DNA of 64,000 nt from Neobittarella massiliensis (ex Bilen et al. 2018) (GTDB taxonomy: Bacteria > Bacillota > Clostridia > Oscillospirales > Ruminococcaceae). The notes below the pieces were generated by a model. It saw only the letters and a program-made list of their open reading frames with translations, was not told where the DNA came from and did not search any database. Both the position numbers and the translations under genes were made by a program. Each line of letters starts with the position of its first letter. The stretch's first letter is position 1. This document shows, piece after piece, positions 25,806 to 33,190 of this stretch. The stretch lies in the NCBI RefSeq assembly GCF_900289145.1, contig NZ_OKQO01000005.1, positions 1 to 64,000 on the forward strand, given 5' to 3'.

Positions 25806-26723
25806 CTATCTGTCGCCCCGCGCTAGCTCGGCGGCCACCACAGCTGCCCGGCGGGCCAGCTCGCGGGCAATGTGAACCGGCTCTTTTACCCATACCCCAC
25901 CGCCGTACGAGAGCAGATACCCATACAGCCACTCGTCCTCCGGCATGTGTACATGTACCTCAAAGCTGCCGTCGGGCAGTCGCCGCACCTGCTCGGGGGC
26001 AAATTCATCCAGCACACGGTACCCCCGCTCAGCGGCAATGTGCAGCACCAGTTCCGGGCCGCCGCCATAGCGGTGGTCTGCTCCCAGCACCGGGGCCGGG
26101 GGCAGACCGGTCGGGGCAGGTCGGCCGCGGTCATCCAACTGTAACTGCTGCATGCGCCGCAGCTTAAAGTAGCGCCAGTCGGCCCGCTGGGCACACCATC
26201 CGCACAGGTACCAGTCCTGGCCGCGAAAACACAGCTTGCCCGGCCACACCGTCCGCTCGCTCTCTATCCCCTTGGCGCTGTAGTAGGTAAAAAGCACCCA
26301 CTGCCGCCGCAAAATAGCGGTCTTCACCTGCTCAAAGCGCTGCTGCAGTCCCGCCGTATCGCCCCAGCCAGAAAACTCGATCTCCAGCCAGCTCTCCCGG
26401 TGGCGGCCAAACAGGCCCCGCAGCTTCACCAGTGCGCTGTCGCCCCCCTGCCCCACCGCCTGCAAGCTCTCCAGCGCCGTCAGCAGCGCCTCGCGCTCCT
26501 CGGTGTCCAAATAGGTGCGGGCCAGCACGTAGTCCTCCAATAGGCCCAAGCCGCCGCCCCGCCCCTTTTGGGCGTACACCGGCACCCCCGCCGCGCTCAG
26601 GGCGTCTATATCCCGGTAAATAGTGCGCTCGCTCACCTCAAAATGCCGGGCCAGTTCTCCGGCCGTCATCTGCCCCCGCTGCAGCAGCAGGCAGGTCATG
26701 GCAAACAGTCGGTCCGCCGCCAT
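25806..26723 (-). CDS. YafY-type HTH-WYL transcriptional regulator
   Basis: The ATG at 26723, just after GGAGAGGGGAGAGG, gives 305 residues. The N-terminal HTH_11 (ELARHFEVSERTIYRDIDAL, then GVPVYAQKGRGGGLGLL) is followed by a WYL ligand-binding domain at ~residues 130-210 (WVLFTYYSAKG, FRGQDWYLCGWC) and a C-terminal WCX extension (FEVHVHMPEDEWLYGYLLSY). WYL regulators sense nucleic-acid-related or other ligands and often control defence or DNA-damage genes, though many YafY members act on metabolism. There is no divergent partner gene. The upstream 450 nt are empty. Confidence 0.85.
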   Translation of the reverse strand: MAADRLFAMTCLLLQRGQMTAGELARHFEVSERTIYRDIDALSAAGVPVYAQKGRGGGLGLLEDYVLARTYLDTEEREALLTALESLQAVGQGGDSALVKLRGLFGRHRESWLEIEFSGWGDTAGLQQRFEQVKTAILRRQWVLFTYYSAKGIESERTVWPGKLCFRGQDWYLCGWCAQRADWRYFKLRRMQQLQLDDRGRPAPTGLPPAPVLGADHRYGGGPELVLHIAAERGYRVLDEFAPEQVRRLPDGSFEVHVHMPEDEWLYGYLLSYGGGVWVKEPVHIARELARRAAVVAAELARGDR

Positions 26724-27180
26724 CGTCCTCTCCCCTCTCCTATGCTGTATAACACGCCGCCACAGCCGGCAGATACTGGCCCCGCCCACAAACGCGACTG
26801 CCACTTGTCACCTGTCAGGCACCCAGTCCCCGGCGGCATAAAAGCACCGCTGTACACTGCGGCGCAGTACCGGCCGCCGGTCTATCGGCTGCCAATCTTT
26901 ACACCCGCTGCAAAGCCCCACCGTTTTCTCTCCCGTAAAGTAAACGCCGTCGGCAGTACCCGGCACCTCACAGCAAGTCGCCCTGCGTCGGTCCTCCCGT
27001 AAAAGCCGCTCAGCGGAGCCGCGCGGTCGCCAGGTCTGCCCCCTGCGTATTTCCCCCAGTGTAACACACCACCCGGCCGCTTTCAAACGGTCGGCCAGTA
27101 GGTAAAACTGGCCAGCTTTTGTCAGTCCGCTCCCCGCCCCAGCAGTCATTTTTACAATTTTGCCGGCAGTGGGTCAAATA
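26724..27180. other. Intergenic, no gene seen
   Basis: About 460 nt. A 113-codon minus-strand frame (26808-27149) has no clear RBS and a composition unlike the neighbours, so I do not call it. AT content rises toward the adenine deaminase promoter. Confidence 0.45.
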
Positions 27181-27183
27181 GGG

Positions 27184-27213
27184 TTGTAAAAGTTGTCGCA
27201 ATAAGGGTATAAT
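27184..27213 (+). promoter_or_regulatory. Promoter of adenine deaminase
   Basis: TTGTAA (27184-27189), an 18-bp spacer and TATAAT (27208-27213) lie 47 bp upstream of the ATG. The short leader leaves no room for a purine riboswitch. Confidence 0.65.
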
Positions 27214-27260
27214 AGACGAAATTTACAATTTCGAAACATTTTTCGGGAGGGGTATATCGC

Positions 27261-28967
27261 ATGAAAACTGTCACTGATGAGATGATGCGGGCCGCACAGG
27301 GCCAGGTGCCGGCCCAGCTGGTACTCAAAAACGCCCGGGTGCTCAACGTCTTTTCCGGCGAGATACTGCCCGGCGACGTCGCCATCTGCGGCGACACCAT
27401 CGTCGGCGTGGGCCAGTATACCGGCCAGAAGGAGGTTGATCTTGCCGGCCGCTATGTGGTCCCCGGCTTTATCGACGCCCACCTGCACATCGAGTCGTCT
27501 ATGGTCACCCCGCGGCTGTTTGCCGCCCAGGTGCTGCCCTGGGGCACCACCACCCTCATCGCCGACCCCCACGAGATCGCCAACGTCTGCGGCCTCGACG
27601 GTATCGAGTTCATGCGCCAGAGCGCCCGCGGCGCCGCCTGCAACATCTACTACATGCTGCCCTCCTGCGTGCCCGCCACCCCGCTCGACACCAGTGGTGC
27701 CACCCTCACCGCCGGCGACCTGGCCCCCCTGCGGGGCCAGCCCGATATCTTGGGCCTGGGCGAGATGATGAACTACGTGGGGGTAAACGGCCTCGACCCC
27801 GATGTGCACCAAAAGCTGCAGGCCTTTGCCGGCGGCGTCATCGACGGTCATGCCCCGCTGCTCTCCGGCAAAGAGCTCGAGAGCTATGTGCTCTCCGGTG
27901 TGCGCACCGAGCACGAGTGCTCAAAACCGCAGGAGGTGCTCGACAAGCTGCGGGCAGGTCTCTATATCCTGGCTCGGGAGGGCTCGGCTGCCAAAAACCT
28001 CGAGTGTGTGGTCTCCACGCTGCTCGAGGTGGGGGCCTCATTTGACCGGGTTGCTTTCTGCACCGACGACAAGCACCTGGAAGATATCAGCGAGCAGGGG
28101 CATATCTCCCACAACATCAAAAAAGCGATCGCACTGGGTCTCGACCCGGCCACTGCCTATCGCTGTGCCAGCTATACCGCCGCCCACATCTACGGGCTGG
28201 ACCACCTGGGGGCTGTGGCCGCCGGCTATCAGGCCGACCTAGTGGTGCTCGACGACCTGGAACAGGTGGCCATCCACGCAGTGTACCACCGGGGCGTGTG
28301 CTGCGCCGAGACCCGCGCTCCGCTCCTCGCCACCGAGATCTCGGTACCCGCGCCGCTCAAACAGACCGTGCACCTGGCCCCCCTGACCGACGGCTGCTTC
28401 GACCTGCCGGTCCCCGCGGATAAAGACTTCCCGGTCATTGGCCTGGTCCCCCACCAGATCACCACCCAGCTGCTCTACGAGCGGGTGCCCAGCCAAAACG
28501 GTCTGTTCGTCAGCGGGCAGGGTCTCAACAAAGTAGCGGTATTCGACCGCCACACCGCCAGCGGCAACGTAGGCCTGGGGGTGGTGCGCGGCTTTGATCT
28601 GCACGGAGCCATCGCCTCCACGGTGGGGCACGACTCCCACAACCTGGTCGTAGTGGGCGATAACGACGGCGACATGCGTCTGGCCGTACAGACGCTGGCT
28701 GCCGCCGGCGGTGGCTACATCGTGGTGCAAGATGGGCAGGTGCTCTCGCTCATCGAGCTGCCGGTAGCCGGTATGATGCGCGACGAGAACGCCCACACGC
28801 TGGAGCGTCAGAGCGCCCAATTTATCCGGTGTGCCCGCCAGATCGGCGTCAGTGAGCAGCACGACCCCTATCTCACCTTATCTTTCCTGTGCCTGCCGGT
28901 CATCCCGGAGGTTCGCATCACCGACCGCGGGGTGTTCGACGTACAGCGCTTTTGCTATTTCTCCTGA
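27261..28967 (+). CDS. ade: Adenine deaminase
   Basis: A 568-residue amidohydrolase that converts adenine to hypoxanthine plus ammonia. The metal-binding signature FIDAHLHIESSMVTP lies near residue 70. GTTTLIADPHEIANVCG follows, then DGHAPLLSGKELESYV and FCTDDKHLEDI with the Asp ligand. The C-terminal IGLVPHQITTQLLYE is typical of Ade. Length and motifs match the AdeC family fully. It has a strong RBS (GGGAGGGG) and its own promoter and terminator. It fits a nucleobase-salvage theme with the cytidine deaminase and four nucleoside hydrolases in this window. Confidence 0.95.
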   Translation: MKTVTDEMMRAAQGQVPAQLVLKNARVLNVFSGEILPGDVAICGDTIVGVGQYTGQKEVDLAGRYVVPGFIDAHLHIESSMVTPRLFAAQVLPWGTTTLIADPHEIANVCGLDGIEFMRQSARGAACNIYYMLPSCVPATPLDTSGATLTAGDLAPLRGQPDILGLGEMMNYVGVNGLDPDVHQKLQAFAGGVIDGHAPLLSGKELESYVLSGVRTEHECSKPQEVLDKLRAGLYILAREGSAAKNLECVVSTLLEVGASFDRVAFCTDDKHLEDISEQGHISHNIKKAIALGLDPATAYRCASYTAAHIYGLDHLGAVAAGYQADLVVLDDLEQVAIHAVYHRGVCCAETRAPLLATEISVPAPLKQTVHLAPLTDGCFDLPVPADKDFPVIGLVPHQITTQLLYERVPSQNGLFVSGQGLNKVAVFDRHTASGNVGLGVVRGFDLHGAIASTVGHDSHNLVVVGDNDGDMRLAVQTLAAAGGGYIVVQDGQVLSLIELPVAGMMRDENAHTLERQSAQFIRCARQIGVSEQHDPYLTLSFLCLPVIPEVRITDRGVFDVQRFCYFS

Positions 28968-28997
28968 GTAGAAGTCTGTTTTACAGAAATGCCGTAT

Positions 28998-29034
28998 CAA
29001 GGGCGGGCAGCGCAGCAGCTGCCCGCCCTTTTTA
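28998..29034 (+). terminator. Intrinsic terminator after ade
   Basis: Perfect 12-bp arms AAGGGCGGGCAG (28999-29010) and CTGCCCGCCCTT (29019-29030) followed by T. Confidence 0.9.
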
Positions 29035-29055
29035 TTCGCTGTGTACCGCACACGC

Positions 29056-29260
29056 TTGCTCGCAGCACCGGTTCGTGCTACACTGCGAATAAAGAGAAGG
29101 CAGCTGTAACCGCTGCCAAAAAAGGGGGAATATCTCGTGCTTCTCAACCGTTTACTCTGTGCAGGCGCCAGCAGCGGGACATAACTGCACAGAGTAGCTC
29201 GTCCCCACGCCGGGCCCTGCCTGCCGCTCGCCACACACCGCAAGCGCACAAGGAGGTTCC
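29056..29260 (+). promoter_or_regulatory. Promoter and attenuator leader of MFS pump
   Basis: TTGCTC (29056-29061), 17 bp, TACACT (29079-29084), then a ~175-nt leader. The leader holds a 15-codon frame with its own RBS (29137-29184) and a perfect 11-bp inverted repeat, ACTCTGTGCAG (29154-29164) and CTGCACAGAGT (29185-29195). The left arm covers codons 6-10 of the small frame. The right arm begins at the base after its stop codon. The pump RBS AAGGAGG is ~55 nt downstream. This is the geometry of a ribosome-controlled attenuator. Confidence 0.55.
29137..29184 (+). CDS. Putative leader peptide
   Basis: A GTG start preceded by AAAGGGGGA at good spacing opens 15 codons reading VLLNRLLCAGASSGT, then TAA. 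The stop abuts the right arm of an 11-bp inverted repeat whose left arm is inside the frame, so ribosome position would decide hairpin formation. The peptide looks like regulatory leaders of drug-inducible resistance genes. Its translation is not proven by sequence alone. Confidence 0.45.
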   Translation: MLLNRLLCAGASSGT

Positions 29261-29262
29261 CC

Positions 29263-30546
29263 GTGAAAAATACCAGACATCTCCCCTTTTCGTTTTTACT
29301 GTTTTGGCTGAGTCAGTCGGTCTCTCAGTTGGGCAGTGCCATGACCAGCTTTGCCCTCACGATCTGGGCGTATCAGCAGACGGGCAGTGCCACAGCCGTC
29401 TCGCTCATGGCTTTTTGCACCTATCTGCCCTGGGTGGCGGTAGGTCTTTTCTGCGGCGGCTTTATCGACAGCCACCACAAGCGGTTCATCATGCTGTGGT
29501 CCGACGGTTTGGCGGCCCTGTGCTCGCTGGCTGTCGCCCTGCTGTGGGCAACGGGCACACTGCAGATACAGCACATCTACCTGGTAAATGCCGTCATCGG
29601 GCTGATGAACGCCTTTCAGTCGCCCGCTCAAACGGTGGCTATCGGCATCCTGGTTCCCGCCGACGCGCGCACCAGAGCCAGCGGCATGTCCTCTTTAGCC
29701 GGCAACCTCACCGCTGTAGCGGCCCCCATGGCCGCGGCGGCACTGCTGGCCTTGGGTGGGCTGGGGCTGGTCATCGCCGTCGATCTGCTCACCTTTTTGG
29801 CCGCCTTTTTGCCGCTCTGGCTCCTTATCTCGGTACCCGAACAGCCGCAGCCCCAACGTACTGCATCGCCGCTGGCCGGCTGCCGGCAGGGCCTCACGTT
29901 TTTGCGGCGCGACCGAAAGCTGCTGACAGTGGTGCTCACTATGGCCCTCATCAACTTTTTTTCGCGCCTCACCTACGAAAATATCCTCTCGCCCATGATA
30001 CTGGCCCGCAGCGGCGGCAGTGCCCAGGTACTGGGCCAGGTGACAGCGGTCATCGGTATCGGCGGCATCATCGGCGGGCTGGCAGTCTCACTGGACCGCC
30101 GCCAACACGACTGTATGCGCATGATCTACCTGCCGGCTGTATGCTCGTTTCTCTGCGGCGACCTGCTCATGGCGGTGGGGCGCGGTCCGCTTCTGTGGTG
30201 CCTCGCCGGGCTGGCGGCCAGCCTGCCTGTCCCCGTCATCAACGCCGGCAGTCAGGCGCTGTGGTATCAGCGGGTGCCGCTGGCCATGCAGGGTCGGGTA
30301 TTTGCGGTGCGCGGGGCCATCCAGTGGTGTACCATCCCGGTGGCCATCCTCTCTGGCGGGCTGCTGGCCGACCGCGTGCTAGAGCCCTTTATGGCCGGCT
30401 CCAGCGCCCCTGCCCACTGGCTGCAAGCGCTGGTGGGGCGCGGACCCGGCAGCGGGATGGCCGTACTGTTTTTATGTACCGGGCTGTTGGGCGGGCTCTC
30501 TTGTCTGCTGTTCTACCGGCTGTCGACCATAAAAAAGAGCCACTGA
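29263..30546 (+). CDS. MFS efflux transporter
   Basis: A 427-residue protein from GTG 29263, 5 nt after AAGGAGG. It has about 12 hydrophobic segments. The N-terminal pattern FLLFWLSQSVSQLGSAMTSF and GLFCGGFIDSHHKRFIM (the motif-A loop between TM2 and TM3) matches the MFS group of macrolide/drug exporters (MefA-like or enterobactin-exporter-like). A second half-repeat starts near residue 220. It has a dedicated promoter and leader, fitting inducible drug or metabolite efflux. The substrate is unknown. Confidence 0.85.
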   Translation: MKNTRHLPFSFLLFWLSQSVSQLGSAMTSFALTIWAYQQTGSATAVSLMAFCTYLPWVAVGLFCGGFIDSHHKRFIMLWSDGLAALCSLAVALLWATGTLQIQHIYLVNAVIGLMNAFQSPAQTVAIGILVPADARTRASGMSSLAGNLTAVAAPMAAAALLALGGLGLVIAVDLLTFLAAFLPLWLLISVPEQPQPQRTASPLAGCRQGLTFLRRDRKLLTVVLTMALINFFSRLTYENILSPMILARSGGSAQVLGQVTAVIGIGGIIGGLAVSLDRRQHDCMRMIYLPAVCSFLCGDLLMAVGRGPLLWCLAGLAASLPVPVINAGSQALWYQRVPLAMQGRVFAVRGAIQWCTIPVAILSGGLLADRVLEPFMAGSSAPAHWLQALVGRGPGSGMAVLFLCTGLLGGLSCLLFYRLSTIKKSH

Positions 30547-31010
30547 GCGGCACTTGGTACCAAAAAAGATCGCTCGATCCGCCGCTGCACTGCTCACCAG
30601 GTATTTTGATCATATGCCCCGGCTGTCGGCGGCGTTCTGTACTTGGCGATACCCGTGATCTCTCTGTGCCAAAACAAAAGATCTGCGCACCGAGCACGGC
30701 TATTTTACAGTCCATCAACCAGACCTCGCACCGAAACAGTGAATCTGGCTGGCCCCATCGTGCCCAGTTTTTTATCGACTGCGCAAGTACCGGTGTGCAG
30801 TCGATTTTAGATAACGGTGCTTTAAACATAAAAGGAGAGGGACGGATGACCGTCTCTCTCTTTTTTGTTCTCTGCCGCCGGGTAGGCGCTATGCTGTCGC
30901 TCCCGGTGGCCGGCACCTGGCTCCACACGGCAGAGCTCTGTGCCCCGTACGGGGTGAATATTGGGGTGCTGCTTATCTAAGCGGCCGCTTTTACACAGCT
31001 CGTGGGGGAA
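30547..31010. other. Intergenic with terminator at 30832-30868
   Basis: No gene is visible in about 460 nt. The notable element is a hairpin GAGAGGGACGG (30835-30845) / CCGTCTCTCTC (30850-30860) followed by six T, a terminator on the + strand that is 289 bp after the MFS gene. The ATG inside it opens a short frame that is simply the terminator being translated. Confidence 0.6.
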
Positions 31011-31280
31011 TTATGCAGCGCGGCCACCGGGGCAATGCGCCACCTGCCGGGCCGGGCGTACTCGCGGCGACCGAGAGGCGGGCCGCGGTGCGGCTTTGGG
31101 GGCCATTTTGCGAGTGCTGGCTGTATGGCCGCTGCCCACGCACAGCGCCAGTACCACGAGACTAATGCCGCACAACAGCAAGATCTGCAGGCCGCTGAGA
31201 CTGCCGCCGTCGCTGGCGGCGGCGGTGAAAAACAAAGTCAAAAGTGAAAGTACGGTCAGCACATTTTTAGATCTCTTCAC
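31011..31280 (-). CDS. Small two-TM membrane protein
   Basis: A GTG at 31280 preceded by GGCAGGAGGAG starts an 89-codon frame. Two hydrophobic helices are visible: KNVLTVLSLLTLFFTAAAS and GLQILLLCGISLVVLALCVG. A basic, proline-rich cytoplasmic tail follows. An ATG further upstream (31355) would begin inside an operator only ~10 nt from the predicted transcription start and lacks an RBS. The gene is divergent from the XRE-S24 repressor, with three repeated operators between, so it is probably the repressor's target. I do not recognise the family. Phage superinfection-exclusion or stress-response membrane proteins are possible roles. Confidence 0.55.
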   Translation of the reverse strand: MKRSKNVLTVLSLLTLFFTAAASDGGSLSGLQILLLCGISLVVLALCVGSGHTASTRKMAPKAAPRPASRSPRVRPARQVAHCPGGRAA

Positions 31281-31352
31281 GGGTTCTCCTCCTGCCACAA
31301 CGGTGGTCTTATCTATCGTCAAGTGGCTGAGCTCGTCCAGCTCGCCGGTGTC

Positions 31353-31462
31353 CAAGTTTCTTGTATGAACTTAGTTTATCGCAAGTTTCTTGACTTGTCA
31401 AGCACATTTTCACAAGTTTCTTGATCTTTTTGCTTGACGCCAGTACCGGCCTGTGCTATTCT
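31353..31462. promoter_or_regulatory. Divergent promoters with three operators
   Basis: The near-palindrome CAAGTTTCTTG occurs exactly at 31353-31363, 31382-31392 and 31413-31423, spaced 29 and 31 bp apart. A perfect palindrome CTTGACTTGTCAAG lies at 31389-31402. The minus-strand promoter is TTGACA (complement of 31396-31401), 17 bp, TAAACT (complement of 31373-31378). The middle operator sits in its spacer and the first just downstream. The plus-strand promoter is TTGACG (31434-31439), 17 bp, TATTCT (31457-31462), just downstream of the third operator. The XRE-S24 protein is the obvious binder. Confidence 0.75.
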
Positions 31463-31546
31463 CTTATTAGAAGATCTCTGCACATGGGTGCAGTGAGAAA
31501 AGTTGCCGCCGCTTTCTACCCGTCGGCAGCAGACACTGTGCAACTG

Positions 31547-31567
31547 GCGGCGAGCAGCCGCTTTTTT
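31547..31567 (+). terminator. Possible attenuator before the repressor
   Basis: GCGGC (31547-31551), a 5-nt loop, GCCGC (31557-31561), then six T, lying between the repressor promoter and its RBS. The stem is short. An upstream GCCGCC (31505-31510) could compete for pairing. Weak or conditional termination is an inference. Confidence 0.35.
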
Positions 31568-31586
31568 ATAGAGGGGGTACCTTTTT

Positions 31587-32321
31587 ATGGGCATCGGCAA
31601 ACAGATACGCCGCGCCAGGGAGCAGCTGGGCCTCACCCAGGGGCAGCTGGCCAAGGCGGTGGGGGTCACCAAGTCGGCTATCGGCAATTACGAGAGCGGG
31701 GTCAGCCATCCCAAAGAGCCGGTGCTCTACGCCCTATTCGAGGCGCTGGGCTGCGATGCCAACTTTCTCTTTCAGGGCCACTATCCCCCCCAGGCCGCCC
31801 TGCAGGCCGAGGACCGCGCGGCCGCTGAACACCTGCGCCGCTACCAGGCGCTGGACCGTGACGGCCGTCAGCTAGTCGACCTGATCTTAGAGCGGGAATA
31901 CAGCCGCATCACCGGTCAGGAGACCAACATTCTAACACCCGACTTCTGGCCCCGCCTACAGCCGCAAAAACAGATCCCCTTCTACGCGCTGCCCGCCTCG
32001 GCCGGTACCGGTGTGTACCTCGACGGCAGCGACAGCGAGCCCATCTCGGTCCCCGCCAGTTCAGAGGCCGACTTTGCTCTGCGCGTCAGCGGCGACAGCA
32101 TGTGGCCCGACTATAACGACGGCGACATCCTGCTCATCAAACAGCAACCGTCGGTGCTCCCCGGCGAGTTGGGCATCTTCGTGCTCGACGGCGAGGGATT
32201 TTTCAAAAAGTATGCCGGCGACTATCTCGTCTCTCTCAATCCCCGCTACGCCGATATTCCCCTCTCCCGCTTTGAAAACATCACCTGCAGCGGCCGGGTG
32301 CTGGGCAAGCTGCACGGATAG
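31587..32321 (+). CDS. XRE repressor with S24 (LexA-like) domain
   Basis: A 244-residue repressor. Residues ~1-65 are an XRE HTH (KQIRRAREQLGLTQGQLAKA, SAIGNYESG). Residues ~130-244 are an S24 autopeptidase: a cleavage-region motif PASAGTG with Ala-Gly, catalytic Ser in RVSGDSMWPDYNDGD, and catalytic Lys in GEGFFKKYAGD. RecA-stimulated self-cleavage should inactivate it after DNA damage. The start ATG follows GAGGGGG. It is transcribed away from the small membrane gene through a three-operator region, as in phage-type genetic switches, but no phage structural genes are adjacent. It may be a chromosomal SOS-linked switch or a remnant. Confidence 0.85.
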   Translation: MGIGKQIRRAREQLGLTQGQLAKAVGVTKSAIGNYESGVSHPKEPVLYALFEALGCDANFLFQGHYPPQAALQAEDRAAAEHLRRYQALDRDGRQLVDLILEREYSRITGQETNILTPDFWPRLQPQKQIPFYALPASAGTGVYLDGSDSEPISVPASSEADFALRVSGDSMWPDYNDGDILLIKQQPSVLPGELGIFVLDGEGFFKKYAGDYLVSLNPRYADIPLSRFENITCSGRVLGKLHG

Positions 32322-32700
32322 CGCCGGGCCGTCGGGATGTGCGCTCTGCCGCGTGTCCCACACGTTATGTTCCACCGATATCGGTGTGCGCCGGGCGCGG
32401 CCGTGCCACCCGCCGCCACACTACTCGTGCTGCAAAGTTTGGTCACCGGTGCTCTGCACCTCACCTCTTAGCGAGAGCTTTCACTATAGCGGCAGTATCT
32501 GCTGCTGCAGTGGTACGCGGCCGGTCAAAATGGCGGTGGGGCTGCTCTGTCTCTCTGTACAAAGCAGATCCAGGTCTGCCCTTTCGCGGCGGTCAGGCTC
32601 AAAATCAGCTGTACGTCTCCAGCCATATCGCCAGCCTGTCGATCTACTGCGCTGTCATCTATATCATCTTCTACAGTCCGTCCCCAGGTGACGGGCTGTT
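32322..32700. other. Intergenic, no gene seen
   Basis: About 380 nt between the repressor and the GntR promoter. Stop codons break all frames of notable length. No terminator is evident after the repressor. Confidence 0.45.
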
Positions 32701-32707
32701 TTTTATG

Positions 32708-32759
32708 TTGACACTACTGTATATCTGTATTACTATATATAATACAGATATACAGTAGT
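32708..32759 (+). promoter_or_regulatory. 47-bp perfect palindrome over GntR promoter
   Basis: Two perfect 20-bp arms (32713-32732 and 32740-32759) flank a 7-bp centre. TTGACA (32708-32713), 17 bp and TACTAT (32731-32736) place the -35 at the left edge and the -10 at the palindrome centre. The element ends 17 bp before the GntR ATG. It is the likely GntR operator for autorepression. As RNA it would form a long hairpin just before the RBS. Confidence 0.75.
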
Positions 32760-32776
32760 GGAGAGGAGACCTGCTG

Positions 32777-33190
32777 ATGCTCATCCGGATCGACCTGCAG
32801 AGCGATGTACCCCTCTATCTGCAGCTGCGCAACGAGCTGGTGCTGGCTATTGCCGCCGGCCAGTTGCTCCCCGGCCAAAAGCTGCCCTCGGTGCGCCAAC
32901 TGGCCGGCCAGCTGGGGGTCAACGCCATGACCGTACAAAAATCTTACAACCTGCTCAAGGCACAGGGCTTTGTGGTGACCGACCGCAAGCGCGGCACTGT
33001 TGTCAGCAGTACTCCGCCCAGCGGTCAGGCCTGTTGTGCCCAGCTGCAAGATGATCTGGCGCTGCTGGCGGCCCAGGCGGGTATCGGCGGACTGAGCCAG
33101 CGGGAATTTTTGCAGCTGTGCGCCCAGTGCTACCGGTCGATCACTCAAAAGCCGGCCGGTGAAGGGGGCGATACACCGTGTTCCTCATGA
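32777..33190 (+). CDS. GntR-family regulator, YtrA subfamily
   Basis: A 137-residue protein. The GntR winged helix occupies residues ~8-75: VPLYLQLRNELVLAIAAGQL, then LPSVRQLAGQLGVNAMTVQK and GFVVTDRKRGTVV. A short helical dimerisation tail replaces the large effector domains, as in YtrA-type regulators, which control adjacent membrane-protein genes. Its stop overlaps the start of the downstream membrane gene by 13 nt. It starts at an ATG after GAGAGGAG and is likely autoregulated through the palindrome. Confidence 0.85.
   Translation: MLIRIDLQSDVPLYLQLRNELVLAIAAGQLLPGQKLPSVRQLAGQLGVNAMTVQKSYNLLKAQGFVVTDRKRGTVVSSTPPSGQACCAQLQDDLALLAAQAGIGGLSQREFLQLCAQCYRSITQKPAGEGGDTPCSS

Noticed and set aside
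26808-27149. 113-codon minus-strand frame
   Set aside because: No RBS, no recognisable domain and unlike neighbouring codon use.
27181-27260. Purine riboswitch before adenine deaminase
   Set aside because: The leader after the promoter is under 50 nt and lacks the aptamer three-way junction.
30846-30980. Short frame starting MTVSLFFVL
   Set aside because: The ATG sits in the loop of an intrinsic terminator and the first codons are its stem and T run.
31281-31355. Longer start for the small membrane protein
   Set aside because: It would be almost leaderless, overlap an operator and lack an RBS. The GTG at 31280 has AGGAGGAG.
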